NCBI GenBank assembly: GCA_002405525.1
Contig: DHLY01000153.1
Span: forward strand, 1 to 18,242
Source of the DNA: Proteobacteria bacterium UBA4656
Lineage (GTDB): Bacteria; Pseudomonadota; Gammaproteobacteria; Xanthomonadales; Ahniellaceae
Direction: 5' to 3'
DNA length: 18,242 bases
Shown here: positions 15,001 through 18,242 of the stretch, piece after piece
Numbering within the stretch: position 1 is the stretch's first letter
Layout: each line of letters opens with the position of its first letter
Program-made: the position numbers and the translations under genes
Notes under the pieces: generated by a model
Database searches by the model: none
What the model was told of the DNA's origin: nothing
The model's input: only the letters and a program-made list of their open reading frames with translations

Positions 15001-15529
15001 TTCGCGCGCCGGCCTGCCGGCCGCGGACTATCGGGCCACGGTCACGGTGCAGGCCGGTGCCGCCGGCACGCTGCGCATTCCCGTCAGCTTGCGCGTGGGC
15101 CAGGACAGCGTGCCGGGCGATGCCGGGACCGTTTACGCGCTGGCGCTGGACCTGGCCACGCTGGTGCCGGTCGGCGAGGCCTCCACGAATGCGGCCAACG
15201 GCTACCGCTACAGCATCGGCAACCGCTTTCCCGGCGCCTACGCGCTGCTGATCGGGAGCGACAACGACAATGACGGACAGATCTGCGACGAGGGCGAGAA
15301 CTGCGGCATCTATCCATCGATCGGCGAGCCGCAGCCGGTGCTGGTGGGCAACGCTCCCATCAGCCTCGGCATCACGTTGATCGAGCCCGATCTCAGCGGC
15401 TTGGGCGCTTCCCCCACCGGCAGTGCGCCGGTGGCGAGCGCGAACCTGCGCGCGATCGCGCCGGGAGCGGTGGCGGCGGCGGGTGTTCGCGATCGACTCG
15501 TGCGACGCAGCGCTTCGGCGGCGGACTGA
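12038..15529 (+). CDS. Secreted multidomain subtilase (peptidase S8)
   Basis: This 1163-residue exported serine protease has an unusual order of parts. A signal peptide is cut after A21 (ASA|Q). Two related modules follow (about 31-144 and 167-284), opening GAWFDPAKDGQGF and GAWFDPARDGEGW. A PPC-like beta domain lies at about 335-442, then an I9-like prodomain-type stretch (about 463-560, ending PDVLASDPNYEM). The S8 catalytic domain (about 571-915) has D602 in VIDSG, H646 in HGTHVAG, oxyanion N748 in ASGNN and S852 in GTSMAAPHV. A BACON-like beta domain (about 928-1020) and a last domain with a calcium-type DNDNDG loop (1075-1080) complete it. The start is fixed by GAGGGAGG just upstream. 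Substrates are probably extracellular proteins. The prodomain normally follows the signal peptide directly; here some 440 residues precede it. Confidence 0.94.
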   Translation: MAAIRLFLSLLLLAATIPASAQPAFTVQPGTSGAWFDPAKDGQGFIFQVIDARTALTVWYTFDPQGNQAYLVGVGEIQGNRVVMTNLTRTRGGRWGAAFNATQVVREDWGDITFTFANCDRATVVYSPGSSGWPADTLNLQRLTAPRGVGCSNAAPADAPKFLQGAITGAWFDPARDGEGWLVEVISPDLAVAYWFTYTPDGRQAWIGGLGRIVNGSIIVDEATQPIGGRFGPAFNPAQVQRRPWGAFALTVSGCRTAVASSFGPSDYPPFQYANVQQLTSIAGTQPCAFTVGSFALSGSGRALPNTAIDGDVNNPEVANRDNDTPVQVQALPSPVVVSGYATARATGRTGDRFAASTDVFDAYRLNLAQGQALTLAVSDWNPGAQTSVDLDLLLYRAGDPSTPVASALGTGPTEVINVGQSGSYDVVVTAVAGASNYVLSTATSAPRALTGAMALEYAMRADEVVVDFDAPPGDPVPPERRAAGLGMKARGGGGGMPALLQVTDRSKALGRLAKSPDPLAAAGWGLSVAARAHWDTIRIVKGLRARPDVLASDPNYEMALRSVRTPNDPGYPFQWHYDQINLPQAWNLATGSRNVVAAVIDSGVGNLLSGSPHPDIVGNIDYSLGWNFARPGLAAGNDGSDPSFHGTHVAGTVAADGNNATGVTGVNWQATIMPIVYGSAGSFGFIQGPLRWAAGLTPNGTPTQPTRRAAVANLSYGSDFRPCSQTEQQAVSAARQAGLIMVVASGNNNTFLPGSPDSCEGVVNVSAVNRQGVLAFYSNCGPTIDVAAPGGEIGQPFELPDRDEFPQFANARCQATPGRVSRVEDQVASTVFRGPNGGPFEPTYGFLQGTSMAAPHVTGVVALMKAIAPGMTPDQFDQLLAAGRLTRDLANNGANERDDAYGYGLIDAYKAVLEARALAGAAAAPAVVLAAPTSFTFAIADNSQRLVLSAGGGGAVQVSAVTDDAPWLNVVAVGTNAQGLGNYDLVVSRAGLPAADYRATVTVQAGAAGTLRIPVSLRVGQDSVPGDAGTVYALALDLATLVPVGEASTNAANGYRYSIGNRFPGAYALLIGSDNDNDGQICDEGENCGIYPSIGEPQPVLVGNAPISLGITLIEPDLSGLGASPTGSAPVASANLRAIAPGAVAAAGVRDRLVRRSASAAD

Positions 15530-15560
15530 CCACGCCGCGCCGGCGACTTGCGACGGGCCG

Positions 15561-15589
15561 TGCGCGCGGAGCCGATGACGCCGCGCGCA
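15561..15589 (+). terminator. 9-bp hairpin after the subtilase gene
   Basis: TGCGCGCGG (15561-15569) and CCGCGCGCA (15581-15589) pair perfectly around an 11-nt loop, 31 bp after the subtilase stop. It is well placed to end that transcript or protect its 3' end. There is no T-tract. Confidence 0.45.
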
Positions 15590-15890
15590 GCCGCATGCCG
15601 CAGCCGCCTGCCGGGGTGCCAGCCTCGGCCGGGCGCCCGGTGCCGGTCGGGCGCGGTCGGCAGCGGGTTCGCCGTGATTGCGTGGCGTTGGTCCGGGTAC
15701 GGCGGGCACCGCAGGCAGTCGCTCGCGCACCCTTGGTCCTGGCCTTCCCCTGCGGGCGCCGGGGTTCCCGGTTTGCGCCGCGATCGCGTCGCGCGCCTGC
15801 GGAATGCCTACTCCGCGCGGGGGCCGGATGCAGCGCCCGGTCGGCAGTCTGGGGCCGCCGCCCGCGCCCGCGCCGCCCGTGGGGACGGGT

Positions 15891-15920
15891 TGGACACACT
15901 ACGGGATTTTCACGTATTGT
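15891..15920 (+). promoter_or_regulatory. Candidate sigma70 promoter of the propeller gene
   Basis: TGGACA (15891-15896, five of six consensus bases) and TATTGT (15915-15920, four of six) are 18 bp apart. The interval is a locally AT-richer patch in very GC-rich DNA. Transcription from about 15927 gives a leader of about 24 nt that contains GGAG (15939-15942), eight bases before the ATG. Confidence 0.55.
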
Positions 15921-15950
15921 CCCGGCCCCGTGCCTTTCGGAGCCGAGTTC

Positions 15951-18242
15951 ATGCGCTTCCCGCCCGTGTTGCAGCCGCGCCGTCCGCGTCGCGTCCTTGC
16001 GTGGCTGCTGCTGGTTGCCGCCGCCTTCCTGCCCCCGGCGTGGGCGGGCGAAGAGGACACCAAGACCGTGGTGATCGACCAGTCGCGCGGCGTCGACCAG
16101 CGGGTCGACTATGCGGCGCTCACCGATCATGGTCCCTGGGACGACCGCAACTACCAGTTGCGCAAGGAAGACCTGGCCGTGCTGCCGAAAGACGACCGCT
16201 ACCTGCCGACCGTCCCGGCGTTCTTCAAGGTCATCAAGCGCAGGGAGATGATCGCGCAGGGCTTCCCGCTGATCGACATCTATCCGCGCGAGATCGACAA
16301 GGAATTCCAGTACCGGCATGGTGGCTTGCTGCAGAACGGCGAACTCAAGCTCACCGAGCGCGGACGCCACCACTACATCGGGCCGGAGAATCCGAACCCG
16401 GCCAGCCCGGGCCTGCTGGCGACGGACCCCATCGCGCGCAACCCCGCACCGGCGCCGTGGGCTGCGCCCGTGCTCAGCGAAGGCCCCTTCGACGGCACGC
16501 TGAGCAACAACGAGACCACCATCGAGTTCCATCCGACCAATCCGAACATCGCGATCGCCGGGTCCAACGGCAGCGGTGGCCAGCGCATGTCGTTCTCCAG
16601 CGACGGCGGCGTGACCTGGGGCAATTCGGGCGCGCTGGCGGGCACCTGCTGCGATCCCGCGATCGAATTCACCAGTAACGGCGCCATCGCGTTCGCGGCC
16701 ACCCTCGGCCAGTCGGCCAGCGGCTGCGGCTTCAGCCTGTGCTCCACCGTGTACTGGTCATTCAACAACGGCCAGACCTGGCTGGGTCCGGTCCACACCT
16801 CGACCGCCAGTTCGGACAAGGAGTGGATCCATGTCGACAAGTCGCCGGGGTCGCCCTATCGCGACCGCGTGTACCTGACCTGGCACCAGGGCAACGTGAT
16901 GCAGTTCGCGCGCTCGACGGCACTGCCCGTATCGGGCGGCAGCGGGCTCACCTTCGCGCCCACCATCGCGTTTTCGGCGGACGAGCGCGGCATCGGCAGC
17001 GACATCGCCACCGACCGCCAGGGCCGCGTCTACTACGTCTACCCGAGTGTCACCACCGGGTCGGCCGAGATGTACCTGCTGCGCTCCGATGACGGCGGGC
17101 AGACCTTCGTCGATCTCGACCCCGCGCGGGCGGGACTCGGCAAGGTGATCTACGACCTGCACGGTCGCTTCGACTTCGCGATTCCCGCGATGGAGTCGCG
17201 CCGCGTGTTCATCTATGCGGTGGTCGACGTCGATCTCAGCGGCGGCCCGCGCGATGGCCGAATCTACGTGGCGTTCACCGACGAGAACCCAGGCGCGGGC
17301 AGCCCGGGCAATGGCACCGGCACCGCCGCCGCAAGCCACGGCTGGATCCGCGTGATCTACTCCGACGATCAGGGCCAGACGTGGTCGGGCGGCAGCACGC
17401 CGCACCCGCTCGCCGACCAGGTCACAGTCGACCGCTTCCAGCCGTGGATGAAGGTCGATGGTTTCGGCAACGTGCACGTCGGCTGGCAGGACACGCGCAA
17501 TTCCGGCGCCGGCCTGCGCGACAAGGCCGACTGGTACTACGCGGTGTCCACCGATGGCGGCAACACCTGGCGGGAGGAGACCCGCGTGTCGTCGGTGGTG
17601 TCGCAGAACATCGCCAACGGGCAGGAGTGGGGCGACTACAACGGTCTTGCCCTGTCGTCCGACGGCCAGACCGTGGGCATGACGTGGACCGACAACCGTA
17701 TCGTGACGCCGCCATCGACCACCTCGCAGCGCTCCTTCGCCGGTCGGGTGGGCAACCTGTTCGCCGGTCCCTCGTACGCGGTCGCACTGCCCGGCGCCAG
17801 CCTCTCGCTGTGCGCGGGCGCTCCGGTGCCGCCGATCGACGTGACGCTGTCGGCGATCAACGGCTTCACCGGACAGGTCGCGCTGAGCACCCCGGGTCGC
17901 GACGCCGCGGTGTTCCCGACCGCGAACTTCACCCCCAATCCGGTCTCGCCGACGGTCAGCGGCGTGGCGTCGACGCTGCAACTCACCACGGCCGCGGGCG
18001 CCACCACCGGCGGTTACACGGTTTCCGTGCAGGGCGCCGATGGCAGCACGCCGGCCATCGTGCGCGGCGGCACGCTGCAGATCGACGTGTCCGGCGGTCC
18101 GGTGGCCGCACCGGCGCTGACCACGCCAGCCGCTGGTGCGACCAATGTGGCGACCGGCACCAGCTTCACCTGGAGTCCGGGCGCCAACGCCATCGACTAC
18201 CTGGTCGAGATCGCCACCGATGCCGCGGTCAGCAACATCGTC
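15951..18242 (+). CDS. Secreted Asp-box (BNR) beta-propeller protein, C-terminus off window
   Basis: 764 codons are open to the window end. A signal peptide is cut near A32 (AWA|GE). Residues about 33-175 form an N-terminal region I do not recognise. A sialidase-like propeller follows with five Asp boxes of the S-x-D-x-G-x-T-W type at 216-223, 270-277, 379-386, 471-478 and 533-540, plus interleaved repeats such as GSDIATDRQGRVYYVY and QPWMKVDGFGNVHVGW. No FRIP arginine motif is seen, so sialidase activity is doubtful; carbohydrate or protein binding is as likely. A vicinal C233-C234 pair is notable. After the propeller come a beta domain (about 605-715) and the start of a fibronectin-III-like domain (about 718 onward). 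ATG 15951 has GGAG eight bases upstream. It lies downstream of the subtilase in the same direction but with its own candidate promoter. Confidence 0.9.
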   Translation, partial: MRFPPVLQPRRPRRVLAWLLLVAAAFLPPAWAGEEDTKTVVIDQSRGVDQRVDYAALTDHGPWDDRNYQLRKEDLAVLPKDDRYLPTVPAFFKVIKRREMIAQGFPLIDIYPREIDKEFQYRHGGLLQNGELKLTERGRHHYIGPENPNPASPGLLATDPIARNPAPAPWAAPVLSEGPFDGTLSNNETTIEFHPTNPNIAIAGSNGSGGQRMSFSSDGGVTWGNSGALAGTCCDPAIEFTSNGAIAFAATLGQSASGCGFSLCSTVYWSFNNGQTWLGPVHTSTASSDKEWIHVDKSPGSPYRDRVYLTWHQGNVMQFARSTALPVSGGSGLTFAPTIAFSADERGIGSDIATDRQGRVYYVYPSVTTGSAEMYLLRSDDGGQTFVDLDPARAGLGKVIYDLHGRFDFAIPAMESRRVFIYAVVDVDLSGGPRDGRIYVAFTDENPGAGSPGNGTGTAAASHGWIRVIYSDDQGQTWSGGSTPHPLADQVTVDRFQPWMKVDGFGNVHVGWQDTRNSGAGLRDKADWYYAVSTDGGNTWREETRVSSVVSQNIANGQEWGDYNGLALSSDGQTVGMTWTDNRIVTPPSTTSQRSFAGRVGNLFAGPSYAVALPGASLSLCAGAPVPPIDVTLSAINGFTGQVALSTPGRDAAVFPTANFTPNPVSPTVSGVASTLQLTTAAGATTGGYTVSVQGADGSTPAIVRGGTLQIDVSGGPVAAPALTTPAAGATNVATGTSFTWSPGANAIDYLVEIATDAAVSNIV

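Larger units (their letters stand above)
15530..15950. other. 421-bp gap between subtilase and propeller genes
   Basis: I see no gene; open frames here are antisense or shadow frames with Arg/Gly/Ala bias. It contains a strong hairpin after the subtilase stop (15561-15589), the perfect 12-bp palindrome CCGGGCGCCCGG (15629-15640) and a promoter for the next gene near its right end. Confidence 0.5.

Noticed and set aside
10556..15730. A 1724-codon open frame on the minus strand covering the subtilase gene
   Set aside because: Only its last 366 codons (start 11656 with strong ribosome binding site and signal peptide) look like a protein. The upstream part is antisense to the subtilase and low-complexity.
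15530..15950. A small gene between the subtilase and the propeller gene
   Set aside because: Candidate frames lack ribosome binding sites and consist of Arg/Gly/Ala/Pro. Hairpins and a promoter explain the region better.
7827..18242. A mobile or phage island carrying the secreted proteins
   Set aside because: No integrase, transposase, terminal repeats, tRNA target or composition break was visible, and ndh lies inside the block.

Overview
This is a high-GC, gene-dense chromosomal window. It suggests a gammaproteobacterium of the Xanthomonadales/Lysobacterales type (Lysobacter- or Luteimonas-like). The evidence is the GC-rich coding style, a gammaproteobacterial ParC, a homodimeric AceE-type E1, a Bcr/CflA transporter, and a run of exported proteins with modules typical of that order (GxWFDP modules, a PPC domain, a late prodomain in an S8 protease, Asp-box propellers). 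The assignment is inference from protein style. No rRNA, tRNA, CRISPR, insertion sequence or phage gene was seen.

Ten protein genes are supported. Left part (1-7321): parC (minus, N-terminal 453 codons only), a divergently transcribed AceE-type 2-oxoacid dehydrogenase E1 (plus), a small lipoprotein (plus), a four-helix membrane protein (minus) and a Bcr/CflA-type drug efflux protein (plus). Right part (7827-18242): a secreted trypsin-like protease (minus), a type II NADH dehydrogenase (plus), a secreted two-domain protein of unknown function (minus), a 1163-residue secreted subtilase (plus) and a secreted five-Asp-box propeller protein cut by the window end (plus). Four of the five right-hand genes encode exported proteins, so this part reads as an exoprotein region interrupted by ndh.

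Orientation alternates almost gene by gene and no tight operon is visible, so most genes probably have their own promoters. Intergenic DNA is unusually rich in perfect inverted repeats. The strongest is a 15-bp stem (5894-5934) and two stacked 8-bp dyads (6006-6049) directly ahead of the efflux gene. There is also a cluster of stem-loops in the 505-bp gap 7322-7826, an 18-bp perfect palindrome just upstream of the 10556-11656 gene, and a 14-bp palindrome between parC and aceE. Several lie between convergent genes and may end transcription, but none has a clear T-tract.

The most interesting points are these: the subtilase has its prodomain displaced behind about 450 residues of GxWFDP and PPC modules; the neighbouring divergent gene appears to encode a diverged version of the same module; the E1 gene has no E2/E3 partner beside it; and structured DNA sits upstream of the efflux gene. 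I did not find a clearly new defence, mobile or RNA system. The structured intergenic regions and the module-sharing secreted pair are the best candidates for something undescribed.
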